64,000 nucleotides of DNA from Vanilla planifolia (taxonomy: Eukaryota > Streptophyta > Magnoliopsida > Asparagales > Orchidaceae): the NCBI GenBank assembly GCA_023846275.1, contig JAIUJO010000160.1, positions 805,004 through 869,003 on the forward strand. The letters run 5' to 3'. The position numbers and the translations under genes were made by a program. The notes beneath the pieces were generated by a model that was not told the DNA's origin, searched no databases, and saw nothing but the letters and a program-made list of their open reading frames with translations. Below are positions 31,811 through 44,859 of this stretch, one piece after another. How positions within the stretch are numbered: position 1 is the first letter of the stretch; every line of letters starts with the position of its first letter.

Positions 31811-33505
31811 AAGCATAAGTAGATCTGTTGGTGTGTTTCAATAATTAAGACCTATGAAAACAACCTTACCTTTTGAGTTTGCATATGATTGACTTGCAAA
31901 ATGTGAGTGGTCCTTATTTTCAACATTAATTAATAAAATTTCATAGTAGCTGAGCTCAATTTATTTATTATCTAGTCGTGAAAATTGGATAGCTCATATT
32001 TTAATATGTAGCTCAAATAACAAATGTTTGCCTACATAAAAGAATTTGAAGAAGATAAGAGTATCAAGATTATGATGCTTTTTATTTGTTACCATGTATA
32101 ACTTGATAATGTTGGTCTTGTGCTTTGATTGTTTAGTTGTTGTTAAAAAAACATGAATTTATTTTTGTATCATAAAAGTCATGTGAACATTGTTGAACTA
32201 ACAGTGACATGTGGGGAAAGTGAACATGCTTTTTGTAATTATGTAAGTTATGAATTCTAGATATACAATTTGAAAAAATTTAAGTTGGAACTTAGTGAGA
32301 TATAAATGTTCATACATATCAAGCCCTTAGATGATTTTTTGGAAATTAGGGAAGCAATTAATGGTGAGTAAAACCTAGAGATTCACAAAAAAAGAAACTT
32401 TGAGAAAATGTTATTTTATTATTCCTTATTATAAATGGATTTTGAAATACAGATTTGCTTATAAAAATATCTGATTCTTTTTAACAAATCATAACTATTC
32501 TAATCCTTCACATGCTCACATTATTCTTTGGTATGATTAAACATTGTTCTTAGGTATGATTAACCTTTTTGGGTGAATACAAAGGGATGAAAATATAGCG
32601 TTAAAACTTAGGAGTGCATAAGCTAAATTTTAGGGGGATTTAGCAAGAAGATTAGTTAATTGCACCGTTGGTCTTTCTTTGTTAAAGAATTCAATAGTTT
32701 GTATTAAAGAAATTGTTTTTATTGATATATACTAGAATGTTGTTTTCATGTATTGATAGATTTTTAGAGTTGTTAGTCCATATCATTGAGTTGGAGTCAC
32801 AAATAATTTTTATAAGAGAATTATTTGTCTTTATTGTTAGAATCAATAACATATAATTTACTAATTATGAATTAAGTGTCGTTCTTACAATTTATAGAAT
32901 CATATCCATGGTTTTATTGAATATCATTTTACATTTTTGAACTTAAATGAAGGAGTAGCCCTTATAAGTTGTTTAATCCTATAGCCCTATTTTATTTGAG
33001 TTCTCATAGGAATTACTAAAAATATAAATAGAGTAATGGAGTTTAATATCAACAATGTCATTAAGCTAAACATGGATAGAATGCATGACCATTAGTTAGT
33101 ATTGTTATATTTGTGTAGAATTATAAATATGGTTTTAATAATGTTTAATAATTATCATTCAGTTGTGTATAAAAATCAATAAATAATTTTTGTTCATGAT
33201 ATTTTTTTAATAAAGGTTATGTGAAAACTTCTACACTTAGGATTTTGAGATAAAATTATGCACAAATATTATTGTTGTGTTAGCCCCTTTTTTGCATCTT
33301 CCACATTTGTTTTATCTTTTGGTGCATCACAAAATAGGAAAATGATATCGGTCATATTAAAAACATTAATTGCATCATAGGTTTGTGGAATAGTTATATG
33401 AATTTCATATATTAAGGTGCAACAAGAATATAGGAAGAGCATATGTGTGCTTGCTAGATTTATATGTTTTAATTTCATTATTTTGTCATTGGTTTTGTAA
33501 TCATC
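31811..33505 (+). other. Unrecognised interior of the LTR element
   Basis: Between the knuckle remnant and the polypurine tract I see no protease, integrase, RT or RNase H motif in any frame. Either pol was deleted and the remaining 1.7 kb is spacer, or it is decayed beyond recognition by eye. A complete copia pol needs about 3-4 kb, which would not fit. Confidence 0.5.
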
Positions 33506-33517
33506 AAAAGAGGGAGA
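33506..33517 (+). other. Polypurine tract (AAAAGAGGGAGA)
   Basis: This 12-base all-purine run lies directly before the TGTTGTACCC start of the right LTR, the expected plus-strand primer. The phrase before it (TCATC) and the TTG after it resemble the ends of known copia elements. Confidence 0.8.
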
Positions 33518-33518
33518 T

Positions 33519-35750
33519 TGTTGTACCCTTAGTCATGAAACCACTTATTTAATGACCAAAAAAGCCATTATGTTAGTTTCTCTAGAACATTCCTTGGTTA
33601 TCTTTCATGTCATGCATCTAAAGCTCTTATGAGATCAATCAATTGGAGAGCTTTGACCAGATAACTCTTGAAGCAATCCACAAGTTCAGTAATGTCAGGC
33701 AATGTTCATGGTTCTGCTTTAGTTATGGCTTATTTGGAATATCAAGCAGTCGTTGATCAAACTTTTGGTGGAGTAGCTAACTTTCAAGAGTGAGTCTTAG
33801 ACACATCTATTGGTCTCTTAGTTTATCCAATCACATGTTTACATGTGGTACATTTAGGTTGTATAACATCATTCATCCACATGCATTGTTATAGATTTAT
33901 TATTCATTATTATTTTTTTTCTTACAAAAATATGTTGTTATTTTAATATCTTTAAAAATTATTTAAAAATAGTAAAAAATATTATATATATAAAAAATGG
34001 CTTTAAGAAAAAAATTGTCCTAAGAAACTAATTCATGGCCTAACTCATAGCTCCAAGCAGGTGGCTCAAAGTGTTGGGAAAACATTATAAGGAGCCCTAA
34101 GTAAGGTGACCAAATCAACCTGGTTAGTTTAGGCATAAGCTTTGATTAGAACCTTAGTGGGTTAAGTTAAATCAACTAGGAAATAATTCTTGGAGGTCAA
34201 GTTGAAGTCATGAAGTTGCTGGTTCTTGGATTGAGTTAGATTGGACTCATACACATATGAGAATTAACTTCAGTCATGACCTCCCATGGGCACAGGAGGG
34301 AAATTAACATCATTTGAGTAACTTATATGCTGAAAGCAGGTATTATAAATTCCAAACATCACATATACCTTTGTAATGAAATTGTAAAAATCATCGCTAT
34401 GTGCTTCTTTATGTCAAACAACCACTTCTATTAGTAGTAGATTTTATTTAATCATTATCTAGTAGGCCTAATCAAATGGATGAGATCATTTCTACCATTT
34501 TGAATAGTAATTTTTATCTTACCATCTACCCATAAAACATGATCAAATGGTTAAGGTCATTTTAATATTTATGAATAATGCAATTGACCTAGCCATTCAT
34601 CTATAAAATGGGATAGGATGGCTAAGAACATCTACACCTTTATGAACAATGCTCTCATGCACTGTGATTACATCTTGACCCTTTATTTAGCATTCTCATC
34701 AATTAGCATTTTTTTGTTTGGCTAGATAATGTAGCAATCGTTGTTCCAGATCATAATTAGTATTCCAAAAAGCCAGTTACATTTGTTTATATTTCTAAAA
34801 TTTTAATGGCTATTTTAGTTGACCATTCTAGCCCCTAAAAAAATTTAGCATGACTTTAAACTTTTCTAATAGAAGTAAAGGAGCAGGAAGAACTTGAGAA
34901 TAGATTATTTAACCTTATTATATGACTTTTTTTAGACGAGAAGAATCAAAAATAAAAATCACAATGTAATTTTCATGACTTAGTTGGAGCCATGTTCTTA
35001 CTAATGACTTATTTAAAATTAATTATTATTTTTTGTTCCTTTCTTAATCTTTTTAAAAATTTTTATGTTGGTGGAACATCATTGTTCATTCCATGTTTCT
35101 TAAAAACATTAACACATAATGATAAATATTTTCAATTTAATATTTCAAACATATGCCTTTTTGATTTTTCCAAACTTTTTCATATGTGCATTCATATTCT
35201 AATATCATATTCCATGAACTTTTGCTATACATGATTTCACAATTGAGTAATGAAATATTATGATTAATTATTTTTTTGTGTCATGCTTTACTATTGTAAT
35301 CGTTTATAATTGAAACTGTGTCGATGAACCCCTACCTATTGTTGTAAAATGGTGTGGCTTATAATGGTTACCTCTGCCTTCTATGGCTAAAGAGAATTAT
35401 TTTGATAATGGAATGCAATCATGTTGAATGGGGTGGATGTTACCACAGGTGAGGTCAAATCACTTAAAACTCCTTTTTTATTTATTTATTATTGAATTTA
35501 TGATATTTTTAATAATATTTAATTGAAAATATTTTTGAATTAAAATTTCATAGTTATTTTTATTAAAAAGTATATAACTAAAAAATTAATCCACAAAATG
35601 TATATTTTTTTAATATTTTTATCTAAAAGTCTTTTTCGAACAATGATTTTATAACTTCAAAATTTCAATTTAAGGAAGGTGTTAAAAATAACATGTTTAA
35701 AATCATAATTATCCACCCTATTGTGCATTAGTAAGTCAAAGATTATATCA
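33519..35750 (+). repeat. 3' LTR (2.23 kb)
   Basis: It starts TGTTGTACCC after the polypurine tract and ends TATATCA, aligned with the TTAGATCA end of the left LTR. It is about 100 bp shorter than the left copy and diverged by many substitutions and indels, so insertion was ancient. It contains roughly 71-bp subrepeats at 34470-34660. Confidence 0.78.
34470..34660 (+). repeat. ~71-bp subrepeats within the 3' LTR
   Basis: Three diverged units follow one another. Each has a GATCAAATGG- or ATAGGATGG-type phrase, then a sequence such as TTTATGAATA, then CATCTA(C/T)-CATAAAA. A comparable run lies in the 5' LTR at about 29110-29290. Such subrepeats are common in the U3 region of plant LTRs, where they can act as enhancer-like elements; that role here is inference. 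Confidence 0.55.
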
Positions 35751-37100
35751 AGAACAAGTCGTAGAATATAATACATATCTCAATTTTCTTTATTTATGTT
35801 GTAGGAGTAAATCATTTAGTTAGAATGGAATCTATGATATACTATATCAAGTCATGATTTTTTGTTCTAACAAGTCTAAAGTTATGGAAAAACATTCATT
35901 TCATCCTTTACCTAGTTAAGGTTCCATTCATGTGTCTTATCTTAAGTTACTTTTGAAAAGCTAAAGAATTAAAGCTTGTGTTCATAACAAAGCACTAAAG
36001 TTCTAATCTTAAATGTGACACTAAATTTACTTGCCTTGCTCAAGTTTCATCATATGTCATCTCATTAATGGACTTCAGTAGGAAAATTGTGCTTCATCTT
36101 CTTCAAGGTTCTTAATCATTCTCCAAACTATTGATGGCAATGTCTCCACCTCTACATCTCATTTTTGCCTGTCAAACTCTTAGCAAGGCTTTATTAAGGT
36201 CATCAAAAGCCACTTCTTGATCACTTATAGAACTAGTTCAACCCAAATTTAAAACATATGTGATCAAAGGACTTTAAATGAGTTATAACTTAAATGATTT
36301 TTATCATAAATCTATCATTGGCTCTCCAATCATATCTTCATCCATTAAATGGAATGATACACATTTCATGGCAAAAGATATGCATGGTTTAATGCTTCCA
36401 TCACAACGCCACCATTTAAAATTGAAAACTTTTGTTTAAATTGTATGCTTTCTTATAAGTATATCAAGCATTACAAATTTGTAAATGTTTTTAATTTTGG
36501 CAAATAACAAAACTTTCTAATTTTAAAAGGAAATTTTAAGGAAAGGGCATGTCTTTGATCATCCTTAAAAATGCAACATAGAAATCTATGAAATAACTAA
36601 GGGGTGTAACTCCCCAATAGGAATACACAATACGAATCTATTAAATAGCTATGTCAATTTGCAAAGTGCTCAATACGTAACTCCGAAGAAGTCTCTCATT
36701 CCTTAAAATTATTCCATTACAACATAGGTAACCTCCTAAGTAAACTCAACTTTCTATAATTGAAAAATGTCTATTACTTATTGATGTATATACAATAGGT
36801 TTGGAACATATCTCTTTAAAATAAATACATGGAAGACATCATTAATCATTACCAATTATTCTGGCAACTAAAGCTACTGTTTTTTTCACCCCACCCTCTT
36901 TAGAATTTTATACCATTAAATATATCTATTTGTGACTTTGAAGCGTTTCCAAAAGTGATCAATCAACACATTGAACTTACTTTAAGGAATATTGAAAATC
37001 CGTTGGCAAATCTAATTTTCTTATGCTTTCCATCAAAGTATTTCTTTTGGTGGTCCTAAACTACACAACCTATTTTATTGTTGAGAAATATCCTTAATAT
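35751..37100. other. Non-coding AT-rich stretch, possible 3' end of gypsy copy A
   Basis: No protein motif is readable. For the minus-strand gypsy fossil that starts above it, the 3' UTR and 3' LTR would be expected here. I could not find a matching second LTR above 41 kb, so this remains unassigned. Confidence 0.3.
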
Positions 37101-37449
37101 TCTTCTCAATGACATCTTCTTAGGATGATCTTTCTCATGTGCAACCGTGATCAACAACACCACCAATACAATACATCATATGGTTCCATGTCCACCACTT
37201 ACTAATAGTTGTTATGGTAAAAGCATTCAACCAATAGCAGCCACTGGTACCAATTTTTGGAATATGATCATGTACATTGTTTTATAATGTCCTCTACATT
37301 CTAAATCATCCTCTAAAATAGTTCATTCATCTAAGAGAATATGTTTTGCTAAACTAAAGAGTTATTGCCAAATCTTTTTGGAAATCATTTTAAAATTATA
37401 TTTTGAATTATATTTATCTATCAAAAATGATAATTGTAGGAAATGTACA

Positions 37450-37800
37450 AAGTCTAACAATCTACTATGCAAATAGCTTTGCCAATCTACTAGTTGAATC
37501 CTTCTTCCTAATAGCCTGACATTATGTTCGTTTATTTTAATGATACATGATCACCGAAATCACATCAAAGTATTTCTAGTCCTTATAAAACATTATACAA
37601 GTACATTGTGATTTCATCCCATATACGTTAAGGTATTGCCAAATTTATAAAGCAAACCACTAGGCTTCTAATTGTTTTCTTTACTCGCTCATAAATCATG
37701 ATGTTTTAAATATGGTAGGCTACATGCATCTTTAAACATCTCTACAAAATGTTTGTGTTATGGTTTTTTACATCTTATTCCAACAAAGGTGAAAAGCTAA
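37450..37800 (-). pseudogene. Gypsy integrase remnant (copy A)
   Basis: The minus strand gives KQLEA, then QYLNVYGMKSQCTCIMFYKD and KYFDVISVIM. These line up with KPxGLLQPLPIPxWxWExIxMDFVxGLPxxxxxFDxIxVIVDR of the gypsy integrase core. The Asp of the MDF motif is not kept. The position downstream of RNase H fits gypsy pol order. Confidence 0.55.
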
Positions 37801-38169
37801 CCTTTTACAAAGTTACTTTCTTAACAGTCTCTCTATGCTATCAATGTTATGGAATACAACTCCGTTATCGTTTGGTCAAAATGGTGTGCCTCATCACAAA
37901 AGTCTTTCGATAACTGCAATAAACTATGAAAATCCCTTTATGTAATAGTTAGAGTTCCCATTGAAGATTCCCAAACAAATCTATCAAATTATCATGAATG
38001 TGAAAAGTACTATCTAGAGCCATTAATGACTACGACATCGACTGAGACCAAACTCTACAAAAATCCATCACAAACTCTTTGCTCAGTCAGCTCTTCATTC
38101 ATAAACCTATGAGGTACACTTGTATTCAAAGTGTCTATCATTGCATTTTCTTTTCCCTCGTTGTCATTC

Positions 38170-38425
38170 ATGTTCAAGTAAAAATAATTAATGAGCTCCA
38201 ACTAATGTCATTACCATAGGTCAAGCTCCATGTATAAAGAAGTAATCTTGAGGCATTTATCATCATTATGAAGATTAGCCTACATTTGATATAAGCAATG
38301 TTTCTAAATGTTGAGGCTAAATAAAACAACTACAAACTATAGGTCAAGCATTGGGTAACTGAGTTCACGCGTTCATAACTAATCGAAGTCAATGGCTACT
38401 ACTAAACATTTCTACCAATGAACTA
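38170..38425 (-). pseudogene. Gypsy RNase H remnant (copy A)
   Basis: Around 38400 the minus strand reads SISYERVNSVTQCLTYSL, then LFYLASTFRNIAYIK. These correspond to SRQLxxHExNYPTHDLELAAVVFALKxWRHYLYGxK of gypsy RNase H. Only the pattern of hydrophobic and aromatic positions and the location between RT and integrase support the call; catalytic residues cannot be traced. Confidence 0.5.
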
Positions 38426-38799
38426 CACCGAAACAAATGTGATGTATTAATCAACATCTTTTTAAGGCCTATGTTACTTGAGGTTAGTCTATTAGAACCT
38501 TTGCTCACATTGATCTAATTAAGAGAAACCTGCACCAACTTTGTTAGTTGAGTCCACTATGCATTAATCATTAAGAAGTTAGACAAAAACTTGTTATAGT
38601 ACTATAATAGAGATAATAAAAAAATGGATTTTTTTTTCTCTTTATAACACTTCTTTCTCACTAAGTAATATCATGAACCTTACAGGGTTCTATTGAAATT
38701 CCCTTGACATTGAAAACATGAGCATGGATAACTATTTGATCCAACACAAAGGAGCACTAAGTACATTCTACACATAACTACTTGCTCCTAAGCAACTCC

Positions 38800-39235
38800 A
38801 AAGTGGTCTAAAAATTCTATATATGATGAGCATCACTCCAACGATACCCAAAATGTAATTGATTAACGCAATGATTAAACAGTCAAGGTATGGCTAAAAA
38901 TGACGTTAATAAGATTCATAAACAATATTGCTATGAACTAAAAACATTTGTTTAATAACTGAAATATGTCTTGGGTAGATCCAACTCTTAAATTGATGTG
39001 TTGATATCTTGATCGAAGATCTATCTTAAAGAATGTTGTAGCACCTCGAAGCTGATCTAACAAGTCATATATCTTACTAAAGGCTATCAATTCTTGTTTG
39101 TCACAATTTTATGATCTTGGTGATTCACATATAAATGTATACTATTATATTTCATTTTAATAAGGGTTCCCAAAGAGAAATATTGGCCCTAATAAACCAT
39201 ATGTTTGTTAAGTTCTGCAACTAAACCATTGTTCC
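38800..39235 (-). pseudogene. Gypsy reverse transcriptase remnant (copy A)
   Basis: Motifs on the minus strand are GLIRANISLWEP (usual GxIRPSxSPWGAP), DLLDQLRGATTFFKIDLRS (usual DLxDQLxGAxxFSKIDLRSGYHQ) and, in another frame, PYLDCLIIALINYILG (usual PYLDxFVxVFIDDILVYS). The last carries the catalytic site, where Asp-Asp is replaced by Asn-Tyr. The match to Ty3/gypsy RT is strong despite frameshifts. Activity is impossible. Confidence 0.82.
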
Positions 39236-40199
39236 TATCACACTATTAGGGCCATCCAAATTAATTGTTTGGCAATAGGGTAGTTCTTAGCACTAGGTCA
39301 ATACTAAACACAACTTTGTCCTCAAATAACAATCTTAACAAATCTTTTTGATGACTATGTGTATTCAAAGTATCATACATGTTAAGGTTCCATTCTATGC
39401 ATCTTCTTTTCTTAGCCACACTAAATACCTTCTATATAGTAAATCTAATGTTTATATTGCAAAAAGAATGAGAATCTATTATTTTATTATAAAGAAGACT
39501 ATTCTAATAGAGTCTAGCACCTTCATGGAAAAGGTTACTTTCTTAATACTCTATCACCAAGATATGTCCAATCATGTAGACCATACTTTGAGATAATTTA
39601 AACCTAAATATTGGACTTGGATAAGCTCATTCTTAACACTCAAACAAAAACATATTTGTCTCTTTGAACCCTAATCCTAAGTTGAACCTCATCATTTGAA
39701 GCTACCTTCACCATCAGAGTTGATTATAGATAATTTTTATTACCCTCAATCCTCTTCCAATATAGCACAAGAAAAAAAAAGAATTTTAAGCCCTAGTATC
39801 ATGAAGGAAAACAAAAGTAACTCCATAAAATATGAATATATAAGTCATTACGTTTGAGTACATATATCATTGGCTAATCCCTCAAAACATCAACTAAAGA
39901 ACCAAGGCCTTTAATAGTCTTTCATCTCTAAAAAAATTATCTTTTTATGGTTAAAATTTAAAAAGGCAGCCAAATCACCCGAAATAACAAGAACCACCAG
40001 ATCTCTTAGAACAGTAGTGACATCATATGCTGACCATTTAATTTGCTCTATTTTTACTCACTTACCTATGTTGGAACAAGTATAGTCTAATCAATAATGT
40101 AAAATCTCCTATGCCTCATTTTTCGATGGAACATGCCAATCTTTTTTTCTTAAAAGAATCAAAATACCTCAATGTCTTACAAACCACTCCTAACGTTAG

Positions 40200-40700
40200 A
40201 GCTTTCCAACTAAACTATATTGGCTACTTTTACCAAATCCTTACACAAGCAAATTCATTGACTACCATGTGCTTCTCAAGAGAAGGTCAGAGTGCCTCCA
40301 TGAAAAGCTCACATCTATGCTCCTTTAATGGATAACGTTCTCTTTCATATCATGTCAAGTTTATGAATTTGGAGGTAGAATAAGCTATTATCATCGACCA
40401 CTAATTGAGATATGTAACCTATCTTTGAATCATAGCATTAGTATTCTTTGCAACACAAAATCCCTAGAACTTTATCCTCAATGTTTTTCCAATGAATCAT
40501 GCAATTTATAGTATCCTTGAACATGGTTTGGTGCTAACCTCAGAACCATGCTGTGGCCTCAACATTAATGATTATAATTGTAATTGTGACTATCTCTTAT
40601 CTAGGGTAAAACAACATGGGCGAACTAATCATATTTCATTGTTTGGCCTACAACACCGACAAAGGCAACTGGCCTTCAACTAATAAAGCTCTACAATAAC
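40200..40700 (-). pseudogene. Gypsy gag remnant (copy A)
   Basis: The clearest stretch on the minus strand is STSKFINLT, a stop, YERERYPLKEHRCELFMEAL, a stop, then PSLEKHMVV. This follows the retrotransposon gag pattern YxxxFxxLxxYxPxxxxxxxxRCxxFxxGLxPxLxxxVxx of the capsid region. Upstream sequence is too decayed to trace the N-terminus. Confidence 0.6.
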
Positions 40701-41000
40701 CATTCTACTCAAGACTTTGCCACCTTTTTGTTGTGTCATCGCCTTAATTGGTTGTTCTGCTTAGACATGGGCATAACCTACTAAGCTATATGCTCACTAT
40801 TCTATGAACCTTCATTATCCTCCTCTCAAGAAATACCATACAAACATTATGTAATACTGGTTAAGTTCATTAAAATAATATAACTAGATAATATAATTCT
40901 ATGACCCAGACTACTAGCCTAAATGGTCATGAACCTAATATTCCTATGAATGTGTTGGAATCTAAACTAGGTTCTCATGACATCTACAATTAATTTACAT

Positions 41001-44000
41001 AACTAGCATCTTTCAACACTTCATGCTTAATGTTAAGAATGGGGGTAGAGATCTCCCAATTGAATCATCATATGCATGGTCTGTCGCACCAAATGAAGCC
41101 AATCTCTTTATGAATTGGTCAATGCAACTAGTTTAGAGACTTGGTAAATAGAGCCTAAGATAACTTGTTGGCATTTTATTAACAAGTGCATTGTACATGC
41201 AAGATACAAATAACTTGCATTGCATTGACTTACTATCAATGTGTGAAACATGCTAAATTAAACTATGCAATTAATGCATAATAACGTATAATAAACCTTT
41301 AGTATATTCCATGATGACAAAGACATATAATGTCAGTTGTATTAATAAAATAGTCCCACCACATACTAAAAATGTTAGGGAATGAATTATTGAAAGCTAA
41401 AATTACTGTGGTGTTGCAACCTGCCTCCCAAACTTTGTGTTTAAGTATCTAATTTTTTGGAACAATATGTAATAGTAGTGGTTGAGATAGAAAAGCTCAA
41501 TAAAAAATTCCCAAGGTATGTTATAATGGTAGTTAGTTGTGAAAAGAATATAATAGATCGGCATATAATGAATTATAACGAAGTTTCATGTAAAGTAATA
41601 TGGAGTGTTACAATAATGGGTGTTACCTTAGCAAGTTGTGACAAAGATAACTAAGATGACAAATAGTGAAAATACACTTCTTACATAAAATTGAGAACCT
41701 TAGCTATTAAAAAAATATGAGGGCATTTCCAATCCTAGGAACAACAAGATTTACTAATGTAGTAGTTCTTGTGTCTAATACCCAACTAATAGTCTAAGAC
41801 ATAACCATCATACAAATAAGCACATCCATAATTCTATGAGAGTACTAAGAAACATTTGGCAGATCCATAGTCCTTAGGGATGTCCTAAATTGTGTGGTGC
41901 ATATAATGTTCTTCATGATGTCCTAAACAAAATAGCTCTTCATTGTCCTGAGGAGCTTGAGCTCTCTACTACCTTAATTTACAATATTATGCTTCCTATC
42001 TCTAGCAACAATACATAATTCGCATTGAGCATCTCTTTTTTGAGTCCTTTATTATGTTATTATTAAGTTTCTACTAAAGTTGTGAACTAGTTAGACTCCT
42101 TTCAACACCACTTTAGGCACCTCCATCTTTTACATTAAGGTTTGCTAAAAGTTTCTTATTCCTTAGCTCTAATATATTATAGGTGTTACCATATAACGTT
42201 ACTTAACTTAGGTCTCAAATAAAGATAACTACAATCTAACCAAGTGGTAGGCCTAAATCAAGCTATTTAAGATATTTTTCAGATTTTTGAAAGCCAAAAC
42301 CCTCTTATTTAAGTTTTCTAGTGCTTCATTTAAGCCTTAACCACCCTATCAAAGAAATAAAGGTTTCTTCAAAACCTTAATTAGCCAATCTATTATTATC
42401 TTAGACATCCTTCTAAATCTCAAAATACTTATTGTAGGTATCTTAAGATTTTCTTAAAACTTTGTTATCATTCATAGGTACCTTATAGTTGTTCTAAACT
42501 CTAAATGCCTTAATGATATTTATCATAACTTCCAAGATTCCTAATTTGTTGTTAGCCATTAACCAATTCTGCTAACACTTGCTATTACCATTTTACTATG
42601 ATCTCTAATGGGTCACTCTAAGCCCTATATCATTATTTAGGTTTTTTTAGCTTAAGCACTAAGAGAATTAAAATGTCAACTTGTGTTTTGAGCCGTATCT
42701 TGGTTAAAACCAACACCTTTCCTATGGCCATATTCAACTGTTCTCTAAATTGTAAAGACCATTTAGCATAAAACTAAATAGTGCCTTAAGTTGAAGCCCT
42801 TCTCTAAACTATCATTAAATGCTCACCAAGTGCTATAAAATTATGTCCCTAACCTTAATTGATACCTTAAGGTTCATATAGAGAAAGTAAAATCATAAAC
42901 CATAACATATGCAATAAGTTGAGATTGTCATCATTCTCTTTAATTTTATACTCATAAGTTCCTTCCCTTTGTGAGGCTACTCATTGGTGTAAAGAAATTT
43001 AAAGACTGACCTTTGTGTTTAAGTTTTATGATTTAAAAATTACATGTGCTCTCAGTCTTGTGTCAAAAAATTACTTAAACCTTGTCCAAATTTCAACTTA
43101 GTTTTCATCATTGAGGCATGGTGCACTCGTGATTTCATATTAACTACAACATCCTTGGAAAATCACATTTCTTTTATAAAACAATTTTTGTATATTTACC
43201 TTGATAATGTTGAAGGAATTTCCTACAGATTATTTAAGTTTAAGCATGACACAAAAAAACGATTATAGTGTGGTTCAAGACATAGTATAGCACAAATGCT
43301 TAGCATCCCAAGATAAGGCTTGATTTGATCTAAAAATTTGTAACAAAGTTGATCTAAAAAAAATTTAGGAATTATATTTTTTTAAGTGTAATTTAATTTT
43401 AGAAGAAATCATATTGTCATGGAACAAAACTTTGTAATGAAAATTTATAGAACTTAAGATAGACCATAGCATTTTTCTCTATGTATCTTATTTGATATAT
43501 TAAAACTTGATGAAATATGACATATGTCCTCTATATACTTTTAACTCTATCAAGTTTCATGCATCTTCTATTTCTATGTTAATGTTAGTTGTCATTATAT
43601 ATTTCTTTCTCGAGTTATTTGATATCCATGTTATTTCAATTGATCATTGATATATTTTATTTTTCATATGAATGATTAAATATTATCATTCTTTTCTTCA
43701 AGGCCAATAAAGATGTTAGTTCTATTGAGCACTTTGAACTACTTTTTACTACTTAACTAGAAATGGAACAACTCTACATTTTGCTAATAATTTTTCTTTA
43801 GGTGTTTTAGATTATGCATCCAAAAATTATCATCAAAAGTGTTGAAGAGTTTGGTCATGACTCATTGATTTTAGTGGCATGTTTTCGTATGAATGAATCA
43901 CATACCAAGCAAGAAGCTTATGAACAATTTAAAATGTTACCTTTAAGAGTCATTCTAAAAGGATTGAGAATGTATGTCCTACAACAAAATTCTAGAAAGC

Positions 44001-44859
44001 ACTACAAAAGATAAATTTAAGTGTGTGTAAAAAGAAGGCTCTATCAAAATATTTCCAACACAACTCATCATTCTTTAGTTTACAAATAAAATTCATTCAA
44101 TGATCGTCCTTGGCTTATTTATATGCCATATTAAATATTAAAAATATTTGTTGTATTTCTTAATGTGGAACAAAGTTCTTTAATGTTCAAATATCAAAAA
44201 TTACTAAAATTTCATGTACAATATTGCTTATTATCAATTGATAAGTATTACATTTAGTTCAAGTGAATAAGCTTGTAGTTTGAGAGTGTGATAGGTCCAT
44301 AAAAAAATTATTTCAAAGCTTTTCATTCTAGTTGTATATGTAGTACATTTAGTTCAATTTAATAAGCCTTTAGATTAAGACAATTATAAGTGAAGTAAAA
44401 ATTTTGTTTCAAAGCATTTGTTCTAATTGCATAGCACAAAAAATTCAAGTTATTTCATGCTTTAAACAATGCATGGAATGTGGAGTGCTTAACATGGAAC
44501 AATTTGCTTATATAGTGGATTATTTCTAATGTATAATATATTTAGTTTATTTGGGTGTGGGTTTTATATAGTGAGCAAAACCTTTGAATTCATATTATAC
44601 ATTTTATTTAATAAATGGCATGAAGATAAAGAGTATTTCCTAACAAAAATTTTGATGCTTAGAATGTGGGTACTATACTGTAAATTCTACAATGATTAGT
44701 TTGAGAAGATTTTATATGACTGTAAAATAGATATTAGGAAGACATTGCTGGGTCTTTGAGCCAACACAAGCCATCCAAAAAAATTGTGAAAGGATTCAAA
44801 CATTTATATCTTAGAGGCATCCTATTCTTCAATTATAATAGATATTTTTAAGGCATGGT
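41001..44859. other. Non-coding stretch, repeat-like
   Basis: 41.7-42.9 kb has an unusual richness of CCTTAA and TTAAGG words and resembles parts of 18.3-20.6 kb and 55.7-56.8 kb in style. It may be LTR-derived, and it lies where the 5' LTR of gypsy copy A would be, but I could not pair it with a second copy. 43.0-44.8 kb contains only short frames. Confidence 0.35.
43814..44014 (+). other. Unrecognised 66-codon open frame
   Basis: This frame (start MHPKIIIKSVEEFG, end NSRKHYKR) is less low-complexity than its neighbours. A splice-acceptor-like TTTTTCTTTAG lies 13 bp before its start codon. I do not recognise the protein, and no matching exon, promoter or terminator was found around it. In a window this long a chance open frame of this size is expected, so it is listed only as a candidate exon or transposon fragment. 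Confidence 0.15.

Larger units (their letters stand above)
28103..35750 (+). mobile_element. LTR retrotransposon with long LTRs and short gag-only interior
   Basis: Two diverged direct repeats (28103-30431 and 33519-35750) flank an interior of about 3.1 kb. A PBS-like TGGTATGAGAG lies 2 bp after the left LTR, and a purine tract AAAAGAGGGAGA sits directly before the right LTR. Together these give plus-strand orientation. The bases next to the outer ends (CGAAC at 28098-28102, AGAAC at 35751-35755) match in 4 of 5 positions, consistent with a 5-bp target-site duplication. The interior has decayed Ty1/copia-like gag, including a knuckle-like region, but no recognisable integrase, RT or RNase H. 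This suggests a non-autonomous or internally deleted element. The LTR divergence marks it as old. Confidence 0.8.
37100..41000 (-). mobile_element. Ty3/gypsy retrotransposon fossil, copy A
   Basis: Minus-strand homology to Ty3/gypsy proteins appears in the correct order: gag at about 40.7-40.2 kb, RT at 39.23-38.8 kb, RNase H at 38.42-38.17 kb and integrase at 37.8-37.45 kb. RNase H before integrase in pol separates gypsy from copia. All domains are full of stops and frameshifts, and the RT catalytic Asp pair is lost. No convincing LTR pair was found, so the outer limits are unknown. The arrangement is collinear with copy B at 56.8-60.3 kb. Confidence 0.75.
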
